This document shows positions 8,641 through 18,254 of a DNA stretch of 64,000 nt, in pieces. The first letter of the stretch is position 1. Every line of letters begins with the position of its first letter. The stretch comes from Novosphingobium pokkalii (GTDB lineage: Bacteria; Pseudomonadota; Alphaproteobacteria; Sphingomonadales; Sphingomonadaceae): positions 62,001-126,000 of the forward strand of contig NZ_BMZP01000010.1 in assembly GCF_014652855.1 (NCBI RefSeq). The letters are read 5' to 3'. Under the pieces are notes generated by a model, which was given only the letters and a program-made list of their open reading frames with translations, ran no database searches and was not told the origin of the DNA. Made by a program: the position numbers and the translations under genes.

Positions 8641-8686
8641 TCCACCACCCCCAACCCCCTCCTCTGAAGAGGAGGGGGCTTTTTTG
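8641..8686 (+). terminator. Repeat-derived intrinsic terminator
   Basis: CCCCCTCCTCTGAAGAGGAGGGGG is a perfect hairpin followed by CTTTTTTG on the + strand. It would terminate transcripts coming from the TetR gene. It belongs to the second dispersed repeat family (others near 4.84 and 32.5 kb). Confidence 0.6.
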
Positions 8687-8694
8687 TTTCGCTT

Positions 8695-10101
8695 TTACTT
8701 CGACAGGTCGGTGAACAGGCTGGTGAAGTAGACCACGCCCGGCGCGATGTTGGACAAAGGCACCCGTTCGTTGAGGCCGTGGGCGAATTCTTCGCTGTCC
8801 TTGATCAGCACGGGGCTGGCGCCATAGGCGTCCACGCCGTTGACGCGGTACCACATCGAGTCCGACGCGCCGGATGCCTGGGCCGGGATCACCGCGATGC
8901 CGGGATAGGCGAGGTGAATCGCCTTGTTCGCCGCGTTGACGAAATCGGGGCGCATGGGGCTGGCCGGCGACGGGGTGGAGCCTTCGGTCACGTCGGAGAA
9001 CTTGACCACGGGCATGTTGGCCACCTTGGCCAGTTCGGCCATGATGTCTTCCCGCTTGTGGCCGGGGAAGATGCGGCAGTTGATATTGGCCGTGGCGCGC
9101 TGCGGCAGGGCGTTGAGCGCGTGGCCGCCGTTGACCATCGTGGGCACGCAGGTGGTTTCGATGCGGCCGATGAATTCGGGCAAGCTGCGCAGCGTGGCGA
9201 TGGCATCGGCGTCGGTGGGATCGGCGGCAAAGGCGCGCATGGCGCCGGCCACTTGCGGATTGGGCGTGATCTTGGCCGCGCTTTCAAAGAATGCCTTGGT
9301 CAGCGGGCTTTGTTCGGGGGTGAAGTGATAGGCGCCGATCGCCACCAGTGCCTGGCTCAATTGCACGATGGCATTGTCCTTGCGCGGGGCCGAGCTGTGG
9401 CCACCGGGGTTGGTCACTTCAAGCTGGAAATCGGCATAGTTCTTTTCCGCACCATCCCAGGTCCAGGCGAGCGGCTTGGCGGTGTCTTCGGCCAGCATGC
9501 CGCCGCCACCATCGACGTTGATCACCAGGCCTGCGCCCTTGAGCCGTTCGGCGATCAGGCGGCTGGTCTTCATCGTCGTTTCCTCGTCACCCGAGAACGC
9601 GATGATGATGGTGCGCTTGGGCTTGTACCCCTTGTGGCGCATCTCGATCAGGGTGGAAACGGCGAGCGCGGCGTTGAACTTCATGTCGAGCGCACCGCGC
9701 CCGAACAGGTAGCCGTTTTCCACCACCGGCACGAAGGGATCGCGCTGCCAGTCGGCGCGCTTGGCTTCCACCACGTCCATGTGGCCCGAGAGCACCAGCG
9801 GCTTGAGCGAAGGATCGCTGCCCTTCCAGGTGGCCAGCAGATAGGCGGTGTCGTCCACCGGCACGATCTCGATGTCCGAAGGCGACCAGCCGGCCTTGAT
9901 CAGGGTGTCGCGATAGAGCGCGGCAACCTTGGGCGTCTCGTTGCCCGGTCCCTGGACCGAGCGCATGGCAATGGTCTGCTTGGACAAGTCCAGCGTCTGC
10001 GCTTCGGCCTCGGCATGGCCGGACGCGAGCGCGGGCGAAGCAGAAAAAGTCAAGGCGGCGAGCGAAACCAGGGGCAACGTCAGTTTCATCGGCGGTGTCA
10101 T
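8695..10101 (-). CDS. Secreted M20-family metallopeptidase
   Basis: Predicted zinc exopeptidase or amidohydrolase of the M20/ArgE/DapE group, 468 aa. A signal peptide (MKLTLPLVSLAALTFSASP, cleaved near ALA-SG) predicts periplasmic location. Metal-ligand and catalytic motifs are visible: VLSGHMDVVEAKRADW (His, Asp), GRGALDMKFNAA (bridging Asp), SGDEETTM (Glu pair) and a late His in EEFAHGLNERVPL. The start MTPPMK at 10101 is preceded by AGGAGT at good spacing; an ATG four codons later is also possible. It is followed downstream by repeats and separated from ech by a terminator. Peptide or acyl-amino-acid substrates are likely from the family. Confidence 0.88.
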   Translation of the reverse strand: MTPPMKLTLPLVSLAALTFSASPALASGHAEAEAQTLDLSKQTIAMRSVQGPGNETPKVAALYRDTLIKAGWSPSDIEIVPVDDTAYLLATWKGSDPSLKPLVLSGHMDVVEAKRADWQRDPFVPVVENGYLFGRGALDMKFNAALAVSTLIEMRHKGYKPKRTIIIAFSGDEETTMKTSRLIAERLKGAGLVINVDGGGGMLAEDTAKPLAWTWDGAEKNYADFQLEVTNPGGHSSAPRKDNAIVQLSQALVAIGAYHFTPEQSPLTKAFFESAAKITPNPQVAGAMRAFAADPTDADAIATLRSLPEFIGRIETTCVPTMVNGGHALNALPQRATANINCRIFPGHKREDIMAELAKVANMPVVKFSDVTEGSTPSPASPMRPDFVNAANKAIHLAYPGIAVIPAQASGASDSMWYRVNGVDAYGASPVLIKDSEEFAHGLNERVPLSNIAPGVVYFTSLFTDLSK

Positions 10102-10179
10102 GGGGGGCACTCCTTTTCGCGCCGGAAACTGGTCCCGATTGGTTTCTCGCACAACCTCTTTTTGCGATGCCAGATGTGC

Positions 10180-10210
10180 AAAACCCCGGCGCCGCGAAGG
10201 CACCGGGGTC
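10180..10210 (-). terminator. Intrinsic terminator of the vdh-ech operon
   Basis: On the minus strand, CCCCGGTGCC and GGCGCCGGGG form a hairpin around a TTCGC loop, followed by TTTTGC. It lies 30-60 bases past the stop of the hydratase-lyase gene at 10239. Confidence 0.75.
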
Positions 10211-10238
10211 TTGCTTGCGTCTCCGATGGAGAAAGCGG

Positions 10239-11090
10239 TCAGTCCTTGATCTTGGACGTGTCGAACGTGCCGAGGCCGGGCTTGAAGCTCTTTTCATCGA
10301 GGAACTGGCGCGTGGCTTCCTTGCGGGCCGCGACGCCGCCATAGCTGTGCAGCGCTTCCTGCGCGCGGATCAGGTAATCTTCCGCGTTTTCATAGGTCAT
10401 GTCGATCATGCGGCGCACCGCCCACTTGGTGGCGCGCAGGGCGTGGCCATCCTTCTTGAGCAGAGCTTCGGCCACAGCCTGGACGCGAGCCTTGAGCTGG
10501 TCGTGCGGCACGGATTCGGTGACGAGGCCCTGCGCGGCAGCCTGCTGGCCGGTGAGGTTTTCGCCCATCATCGCGTGGTACATCGCCTTGCGCAACGGCA
10601 TGAGATCGGCCGCCACCTTGGACGCGCCGCCGCCAGGCAGGATGCCCCAGTTGATTTCCGAAAGGCCGAACTGCGCATCATCCGAAGCGACGGCAATATC
10701 GCAGGCATAGAGCGGGCCATAGCCGCCGCCAAAGCACCAGCCATTGACCATGGCGATGGTGGGCTTTTCATACCAGCGCAGGCGGTTCCACCAGCGATAG
10801 GCTTCGCGCTGCGACTTGCGGATCGCCCAGAGGCCCTGCGCTTCGGTTTCGCGGAAGTATTCCTTGAGGTCCATGCCGGCCGACCAGGCATCGCCCTCGC
10901 CCGAGAGCACCAGCACGCCCACGTCTTCGCGGAATTCGAGTTCCTCGATCACCTTGAGCATCTGACGGTTGAGCTTGGGGCTCATGCAGTTGCGCTTTTC
11001 CGGCCGGTTGAAACGCACCCAGGCGATGCGGTTCTCGATGGTGACGGCAACGGTATCCTCTTCGGCGCGCACGGCCTGTTCTTCTGCCAT
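10239..11090 (-). CDS. ech: p-Hydroxycinnamoyl-CoA hydratase/lyase (feruloyl-CoA to vanillin)
   Basis: Crotonase-fold enzyme, 283 aa, expected to hydrate feruloyl-CoA or coumaroyl-CoA and cleave it to vanillin or 4-hydroxybenzaldehyde plus acetyl-CoA. Diagnostic stretches are NRPEKRNCMSPKLNRQM, SAGMDLKEYFRE and VNGWCFGGGYGPLYACDIAV, with GLSEINWGILPGG containing the active-site region; these match the HCHL/FerB group rather than general enoyl-CoA hydratases. The start MAEEQAVRAEED at 11090 has AAAGGACA upstream. It lies 37 bases after vdh in the same operon, which gives strong functional context. No feruloyl-CoA synthetase gene is in the window. Confidence 0.93.
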   Translation of the reverse strand: MAEEQAVRAEEDTVAVTIENRIAWVRFNRPEKRNCMSPKLNRQMLKVIEELEFREDVGVLVLSGEGDAWSAGMDLKEYFRETEAQGLWAIRKSQREAYRWWNRLRWYEKPTIAMVNGWCFGGGYGPLYACDIAVASDDAQFGLSEINWGILPGGGASKVAADLMPLRKAMYHAMMGENLTGQQAAAQGLVTESVPHDQLKARVQAVAEALLKKDGHALRATKWAVRRMIDMTYENAEDYLIRAQEALHSYGGVAARKEATRQFLDEKSFKPGLGTFDTSKIKD

Positions 11091-11127
11091 GGTCTTGTCC
11101 TTTCGGTGTTCTTCTTGTTTCGGGAAA

Positions 11128-12528
11128 TCAGATCGGGAAATGGCCGGGTTGGGTTTCCATCGTGATCCAGCGCAGCTCGGTGAAGCTGTCGATGCCGGCC
11201 TTGCCGCCAAAGCGGCCATAGCCAGAGGCGCCGACGCCGCCGAAGGGCATCTGTGCTTCATCGTGCACGGTCGGGCCGTTGACGTGGCAGATGCCCGAAT
11301 GGATCTGGCGCGCCACGCGCAGGCCGCGCGCAGTGTCGCGGGTGAAGACCGCGGCCGACAGGCCATATTCGCTGTCGTTGGCCAGTGCGATGGCGTGGGC
11401 TTCGTCGCGCGCGTGGATCACGCCAACAACCGGGCCGAAGCTTTCGTCGCGGAACAGCTTCATCGCTTGCGTCACGCCATCGACGACGTGGGCGGGCATC
11501 AGCACGTTCTGCGTGGTTTCGCCGCCGATCAGCAGCGTGGCGCCGTGATCGAGCGCGTCCTGCACCAGAGACTGGCAGTGGGCCACGGTCTTGGCATCGA
11601 CCACGGCGCCCAGCGGAGTCTTGCCCTCGCGCGGATCACCCACGGCGAGCGTTTCGACCTTGGCCTTGAAGCGCTTGGCGAATTCGGCGGCAATGGCTTC
11701 GACCACGATGATCCGCTCGGTGCTCATGCAGATCTGGCCCTGGTTCATGAAGGCGCCGAAGGCCGCAGCCTTGACCGCTTCATCGAGGTCGGCGTCTTCC
11801 AGCACGATCAGCGGTGCCTTGCCGCCCAGTTCGAGCAGGCAGGGCTTGAGCTGCCCGGCGGCGCGCGTGGCGATGATCTTGCCCACGGCGGTCGAGCCGG
11901 TGAAGTTGATGCGCTTGACCTGCGGTGCATCGATCAGCGCGCCGACCACCGCGCCGGCGTCGGCCGGGGCATTGGTGACGACCTGGACCACGCCTTCGGG
12001 GAAGCCGGCTTCGGCAAAGGCCTCGATGATCAGGGCGTGGGTGCGCGGGCACTGTTCCGACGCCTTGAGAATGACGGCATTGCCGCAGGCCAGCGGCACC
12101 GCGATGGCGCGCACGCCCAGGATGATCGGCGCATTCCACGGGGCAATGCCCAGGATCACGCCGACCGGCTCACGCAGGGCCATGGCGATGCAGCCCGGCT
12201 TGTCGGACGGGATCACTTCGCCGGAAATCTGCGTGGTGAGTGCGGCCGCTTCGCGCACCATGCTGGCGGCCAGGCCCAGGTTGAACAGCGCCCAGCCCTT
12301 GGTCGCGCCGATTTCGCCCATCATCGCCTCGACAAAGGCATCGGCGCGCGCCTCAAGCGCGGCAGCAGCCTTCATCAACACGGCGCGGCGGGCATTGGGG
12401 CCTTGCGCGGCCCAGGCCGGAAACGCGGCGCCCGCCTTGGCGGCAATCGCGGGGATTTCGGCCGCCTGCATTGCGGCCGCGGAAGAGGCCACCGATCCAT
12501 CCAGGGGATTGAGCCGTTCAAACTGCAT
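11128..12528 (-). CDS. vdh: Vanillin (aromatic aldehyde) dehydrogenase
   Basis: NAD(P)-dependent aldehyde dehydrogenase, 466 aa, expected to oxidise vanillin to vanillate after the hydratase-lyase step. Class motifs: GIAPWNAPIILGVRAIAVPL (cofactor pocket), NFTGSTAVGK, LELGGKAPLIVLEDAD (catalytic Glu) and NQGQICMSTERI (catalytic Cys). The GQICMST form is characteristic of vanillin/salicylaldehyde dehydrogenases. I chose ATG 12528 (MQFERLNPLDG), which has GGGAGA upstream; a longer reading to 12582 would cover the probable operator-promoter at 12550. It is first in the operon with ech. Confidence 0.92.
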   Translation of the reverse strand: MQFERLNPLDGSVASSAAAMQAAEIPAIAAKAGAAFPAWAAQGPNARRAVLMKAAAALEARADAFVEAMMGEIGATKGWALFNLGLAASMVREAAALTTQISGEVIPSDKPGCIAMALREPVGVILGIAPWNAPIILGVRAIAVPLACGNAVILKASEQCPRTHALIIEAFAEAGFPEGVVQVVTNAPADAGAVVGALIDAPQVKRINFTGSTAVGKIIATRAAGQLKPCLLELGGKAPLIVLEDADLDEAVKAAAFGAFMNQGQICMSTERIIVVEAIAAEFAKRFKAKVETLAVGDPREGKTPLGAVVDAKTVAHCQSLVQDALDHGATLLIGGETTQNVLMPAHVVDGVTQAMKLFRDESFGPVVGVIHARDEAHAIALANDSEYGLSAAVFTRDTARGLRVARQIHSGICHVNGPTVHDEAQMPFGGVGASGYGRFGGKAGIDSFTELRWITMETQPGHFPI

Positions 12529-12549
12529 CGTGAGTCTCCCAATTATGTT

Positions 12550-12567
12550 ATGATTTATAGCAATCAT
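12550..12567. promoter_or_regulatory. Inverted repeat upstream of vdh-ech, MarR-operator-like
   Basis: ATGATT and AATCAT form a perfect inverted repeat with a 6-base spacer, 22 bases before the vdh start. The minus-strand reading ATGATTGCTATAAATCAT contains a TATAAA -10-like core. Hydroxycinnamate operons are often repressed by MarR proteins binding this kind of site. No MarR gene is visible in the window, so the regulator would be encoded elsewhere. Confidence 0.5.
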
Positions 12568-12724
12568 TCCTGCCCCCTGCAACGGGGTTGCGTTTCACGG
12601 CGCGCAAAACGTCCCCAAAGGGCAAACGGCTGACCTGGTATTTCGCTTAGGCAAACACCCGCGAGCGTTTGCAATTTCCGCATTCAAGGGGGTGAGTTGC
12701 AGTCGGAACAATCCAGCTTAGTCA

Positions 12725-12738
12725 TTGATATATATCAA
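12725..12738. promoter_or_regulatory. FNR/FixK-type box
   Basis: TTGATATATATCAA matches the TTGAT-N4-ATCAA consensus of FNR/FixK/CRP-family oxygen regulators exactly and is a perfect palindrome. It lies in non-coding DNA ahead of the terminator at 12902 and the receptor at 13139. The promoter it would control is not clear; a TAACAAT at 12792 is one candidate -10. Confidence 0.6.
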
Positions 12739-12772
12739 ATTGACCGAATTGACAGGTTCCGTTCAGGAAAGA

Positions 12773-12930
12773 GCGTTTCTTGCACCCCGCTTAACAATTG
12801 CATTTTACGCAACCTTTGACCCACTTTTCGCACTTGCACATTTGCGCTGCGGCAGACAAAAGGGATGGGCCTTTCAGGCATCCTCTCCCAAACTTTCCAA
12901 GGGCCGCCCATCTGGTGCGGCCTTTTTTTT
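12773..12930 (+). ncRNA. Candidate small RNA or terminated leader RNA
   Basis: A strong + strand terminator at 12902-12930 has no protein gene before it, so a non-coding transcript likely ends there. Just upstream are a small hairpin (GGAT..GCCT-TTC-AGGC-ATCC, about 12863-12883) and an unpaired C/U-rich stretch TCCTCTCCCAAACTTTCC, similar in character to anti-Shine-Dalgarno loops of alphaproteobacterial sRNAs. The 5' end is not resolved; 12773 is the position expected for FNR-class activation from the box at 12725. It could instead be an attenuated leader of the downstream receptor. Confidence 0.35.
12902..12930 (+). terminator. Strong intrinsic terminator
   Basis: GGCCGC (12902-12907) pairs with GCGGCC (12917-12922) around a 9-base loop and is followed by eight T residues (12923-12930). 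It reads only on the + strand. It lies about 209 bases before the receptor start and after no recognisable gene. Confidence 0.85.
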
Positions 12931-12960
12931 GGCCGCAATCCGGGGCGGGCATTGTTCCTT

Positions 12961-13110
12961 GGGTCAATGGCGCGGCGGCCGGCGAGGCGCCATCGTGCGC
13001 TGGCGGGAAACTTGCGGATTGTGGCCATGGCGCCGCAACCGACGGCCCAAACGGGAAAAACCATAACAATCACGGATGACGAGGCGCCCAGCCCCGACCA
13101 TAAGGGGCAA
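12961..13110 (+). promoter_or_regulatory. Structured 5' leader with alternative pairings (possible RNA switch)
   Basis: GCGCCAT at 12987-12993 can pair either with ATGGCGC at 12967-12973 or with ATGGCGC at 13027-13033, giving mutually exclusive hairpins. A further hairpin GCCCC-8-GGGGC (13091-13108) sits just before the AGGAGAGG ribosome site. Fragments such as GGGAA and CCGCAAC recall the cobalamin riboswitch, but the standard GCCACTG and CAGGAGACC blocks are not convincingly present, so no named class is assigned. Confidence 0.3.
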
Positions 13111-13138
13111 CCGGACCGTCAGGAGAGGAATAAGCCAA

Positions 13139-15241
13139 GTGCGTGCCAGCGTTGCGAAATTGCGTTCTGTCTATCGGGCTTCCCTGGCGCTGGGCGCGTT
13201 GGCGCTGACCCTGCCCGCCCCCGTGCATGCCGCAGCCCCCGACGCAGCAGACGCAGGCGATGGCCAGACGATCGTGGTGACCGGCGAAGGCCTGGCCGAA
13301 AGCCCGGCGGCGCCGGCCTATCACACCCAGACGATTTCCGCTGCGCAGTTGCAGGCCACCGCATCGGGGCGAATCGACGATGCCCTGCTCTCGGCCGCCG
13401 GGGTGCAGCAATACCGCCGGTCAGACAGCCGCGCGTCCAACCCTTCCGCCCAGGGCATCACCCTGCGCGCGCTGGGCGGCAATGCCACCAGCCGCACCCT
13501 GGTGCTGCTCGATGGCGTGCCGATGGCCGACCCGTTCTTTGGCTATATCCCGATGAGCGCGATCGATCCAGAACGGCTGGCGGGCGTGCGCGTGCAACGC
13601 GGCGGCGGATCGGGCGCGTTCGGTGCCGGGGCCGTGGCGGGCACGGTGGACCTGACCAGCGCCGGCGCGAATGCCCTTGGCTTGCTCAATGCGCAGGCCA
13701 TGGTCGACGATCGCGGCGAAACCACCGTCTCGGGCGCACTGGCGCCCAAGCTGGGCCAGGGCTTTGCCGTCGTGACGGGCCGATGGGATCGCGGCCAGGG
13801 GTTCTGGACCACACCGGAAAGCCAGCGCGTGCCGGCCAGCGTGCGGGCGCGCTATGATAGCTGGTCCACCGGCGTGCGCGCGGTCGCGCCGCTGACGCCC
13901 GAGGTGGAATTGCAGGCGCGCGTGGCCGCGTTCGAGGACAACCGTACATTGCGCTTTGCCGGCGCCGACAACGGCATCAGCGGGCAGGACGGCAGCCTGC
14001 GCCTGGTGGGGCGCGGCGCCTGGCAATTCGATGCACTGGCCTATGTCCAGGCGCGCGATTTCCACGCAGTGACGGTCAGTTCCACCAGCTTCAAGAAGAC
14101 GCTGGACCAGTATGGCACCCCTTCCACGGGCCTCGGCGGCAAGCTGGAACTGCGCCCGCCGGTGGGCGGAGGCCATGTGCTCAAGCTGGGCGCAGACTGG
14201 CGCCGGGCCGATGGCGAGACCAGGGAAAACGCGCTGTCGGCCACGACCGGCCTGGTCACCGCGCGGCGCCGGGCCGGCGGGCGCACGGATGACGTGGGCT
14301 TCTTCATCGAGGATGACTGGACGCTCGGCCCGCTGGTGCTGACCGCTGGCGCGCGCGCCGATCGCTGGGCGATCACCCAGGGGCACTACCAGGAACTAAA
14401 TGCGGCGGGCACCGTGACCAGCAGTTCTGCGGGCGACCCCACGGTCGCCGCGCGGCAGGGCTGGCAGGGCAGTTGGCGCGCTGGCGCGGTGCTGAACGCG
14501 GCATCTTGGGCCGCGCTGCGCGGCGCGGCCTATACCGGGCTGCGCCTGCCGACGCTCAACGAACTCTATCGCTCGTTCACGCTGGCCGCGCCCAATGGCA
14601 ATGGCGGCGTGTCGCTGACCACCACGCAGCGCAATCCGGCACTGAAGAACGAACGCCTGCTGGGCTTCGAGGCGGGGATCGACCTGACCCCGGCCAAGGG
14701 CGTGAAGCTGTCGCTGACGGCCTTTGACAACAAGGTGAAGGACGCGATCGCCAACGTCACGCTCTCTACCAGCGGCAACACCACCGTGCGCCAGCGCCAG
14801 AACGTGGCCGCCGTGCACGCGCGCGGCCTGGAATTCGGCGCAGAAGTGACCGCCGGCACGGTGTCGCTGAACGGCAGCCTGGCCTGGACCGATGCCAAGG
14901 TGGAAGCGCCCGGCACGGCGCTGGACGGCATGCGCCCGGCGCAGACGCCGCGCATCGCCGGCAGTGCGACGCTCGCCTGGCACCCTGCCCCGCGCTGGAC
15001 CGGCGCGCTGACGCTGCGCCATGTCGGCCTTGCCTATGAAGACGATCTCCAGACCGCACCCTTGCGCGCGGCAACCACGCTGGATGCCTTTGCCCAGGTG
15101 CCGCTGACCGGCTGGGCCAGCCTGGTGCTGCGCGGCGAGAACCTGTTCGACACCACCATCGTCACGCGCAATTCGGGCGGTACGATCGACATCGGCACCC
15201 CGCGCACGCTGTGGGCCGGATTGCGGATCGGGTTGCGGTAG
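13139..15241 (+). CDS. TonB-dependent receptor
   Basis: Outer-membrane TonB-dependent transporter, 700 aa. I chose GTG 13139 because AGGAGAGG lies 10 bases upstream and the product then begins with a clean signal peptide (RASVAKLRSVYRASLALGAL, cleaved near VHA-AA). A TonB-box-like QTIVVTGEG follows. The plug reads AQGITLRALGGNATSRTLVL then LDGVPMADPFFGYIP, characteristic of a compact receptor subgroup that includes vitamin B12/metal-chelate receptors. The barrel ends in the phenylalanine-free TLWAGLRIGLR. The leader has possible RNA-switch structure. An earlier in-frame start at 13076 would add 21 residues without a better ribosome site. Ligand unknown. Confidence 0.87.
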   Translation: MRASVAKLRSVYRASLALGALALTLPAPVHAAAPDAADAGDGQTIVVTGEGLAESPAAPAYHTQTISAAQLQATASGRIDDALLSAAGVQQYRRSDSRASNPSAQGITLRALGGNATSRTLVLLDGVPMADPFFGYIPMSAIDPERLAGVRVQRGGGSGAFGAGAVAGTVDLTSAGANALGLLNAQAMVDDRGETTVSGALAPKLGQGFAVVTGRWDRGQGFWTTPESQRVPASVRARYDSWSTGVRAVAPLTPEVELQARVAAFEDNRTLRFAGADNGISGQDGSLRLVGRGAWQFDALAYVQARDFHAVTVSSTSFKKTLDQYGTPSTGLGGKLELRPPVGGGHVLKLGADWRRADGETRENALSATTGLVTARRRAGGRTDDVGFFIEDDWTLGPLVLTAGARADRWAITQGHYQELNAAGTVTSSSAGDPTVAARQGWQGSWRAGAVLNAASWAALRGAAYTGLRLPTLNELYRSFTLAAPNGNGGVSLTTTQRNPALKNERLLGFEAGIDLTPAKGVKLSLTAFDNKVKDAIANVTLSTSGNTTVRQRQNVAAVHARGLEFGAEVTAGTVSLNGSLAWTDAKVEAPGTALDGMRPAQTPRIAGSATLAWHPAPRWTGALTLRHVGLAYEDDLQTAPLRAATTLDAFAQVPLTGWASLVLRGENLFDTTIVTRNSGGTIDIGTPRTLWAGLRIGLR

Positions 15242-15270
15242 GAGGTCAGGGCCTGCGCTTTCATGCGAGG

Positions 15271-15378
15271 CCCTTCGACAAGCTCAGGGCGAACGGAATT
15301 CGGAACTTTCGCTCCACTCGGCTCAGCCCGAACGGAATTCTGAACTGCCATTTCGTTCGGGCCGAGCTTGTCGAAGCC
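15271..15378. repeat. Inverted pair of the TTCGACAAGCTC repeat
   Basis: CCCTTCGACAAGCTCAGGGC followed by GAACGG (15271-15296) and the mirror-image form CGTTCGGGCCGAGCTTGTCG (from 15354) flank a spacer with a partial third copy, CTCAGCCCGAACGGAATTC. The same family recurs at 26766-26863. It is a third dispersed intergenic repeat family in this window and is widespread in sphingomonad and other proteobacterial genomes (general knowledge). Confidence 0.8.
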
Positions 15379-15567
15379 CCCCTCACCATGCCCCCTCCAT
15401 AAGCCCCCTCACCCTGCAATCGTATTCAATCCCTGAACAGGCAGACAGGCGCAGGAATTGCGCCTAGCGTTTCCATCGCAGGCCAGACGTGCAGCACAGC
15501 GCGCAGGGCCTTGGGGGGATGCGCGTCATGGGGCCGATGTTCAGGCAGGTATCGACAGCCGATCCGC

Positions 15568-15768
15568 ATGATCCGCGCCATTCCGGCATTGTTTACAACT
15601 CTGCGCTTGTCGGCGGGCCCTGGCCTGGCTTACCCCTTGGAACGGGAGGTCGTGGCCGGGGGCAATCCGGGCTGCGACGACAAGCCGCCGGCCGTGGCCG
15701 CATGTCGCAAGGGGGCGGCTGCGGCGTCACGCGACACGGGGGCAGGAGCCAACGAAAGGCCGGGATAA
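15568..15768 (+). CDS. Doubtful small secreted protein (66 aa)
   Basis: An open frame beginning MIRAIPALFTTLRLSAGPGL has a short hydrophobic start resembling a signal peptide, then a charged region with two cysteines (NPGCDDKPPAVAACRK). No good ribosome site precedes it and I recognise no family. It ends about 70 bases before glgP. It could be chance; listed only because the gap is otherwise unexplained. Confidence 0.2.
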   Translation: MIRAIPALFTTLRLSAGPGLAYPLEREVVAGGNPGCDDKPPAVAACRKGAAAASRDTGAGANERPG

Positions 15769-15838
15769 CCGGCCCGGTCCATGTTGCGCCCCGGGGGATG
15801 CAGCATGGCGCGGCCCAAAGCAGGTGGAGCCAGTTGCC

Positions 15839-18250
<2,412 letters not shown>

Positions 18251-18254
18251 CATC

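Larger units (their letters stand above)
12529..13138. other. 610-base non-coding region with several regulatory signals
   Basis: Between the divergent vdh and receptor genes no convincing coding sequence is present; short open frames lack ribosome sites and the local codon pattern. From left to right it holds the vdh operator-like repeat (12550), an FNR/FixK-type box (12725), a T-tailed terminator on the + strand (12902-12930), alternative complementary segments (12967, 12987, 13027), a GCCCC/GGGGC hairpin (13091-13108) and the ribosome site AGGAGAGG (13121). The 12529-12900 part is noticeably AT-richer than its surroundings. Confidence 0.7.
15242..15838. other. 597-base gap between the receptor and glgP
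   Basis: The first part (to about 15380) holds an inverted pair of the TTCGACAAGCTC repeat. The remainder probably contains the glgP promoter; I could not pick out a clear -35/-10 pair. A 66-codon frame at 15568 is listed separately as doubtful. Otherwise I see nothing recognisable. Confidence 0.6.

Noticed and set aside
12529..12582. Longer vdh with an 18-residue N-terminal extension
   Set aside because: The extension covers the inverted repeat and TATAAA core, and the internal ATG has a good ribosome site.
12930..13110. Standard cobalamin riboswitch
   Set aside because: GGGAA and CCGCAAC fragments are present, but the GCCACTG and CAGGAGACC blocks are not convincing, so I report only a structured leader.
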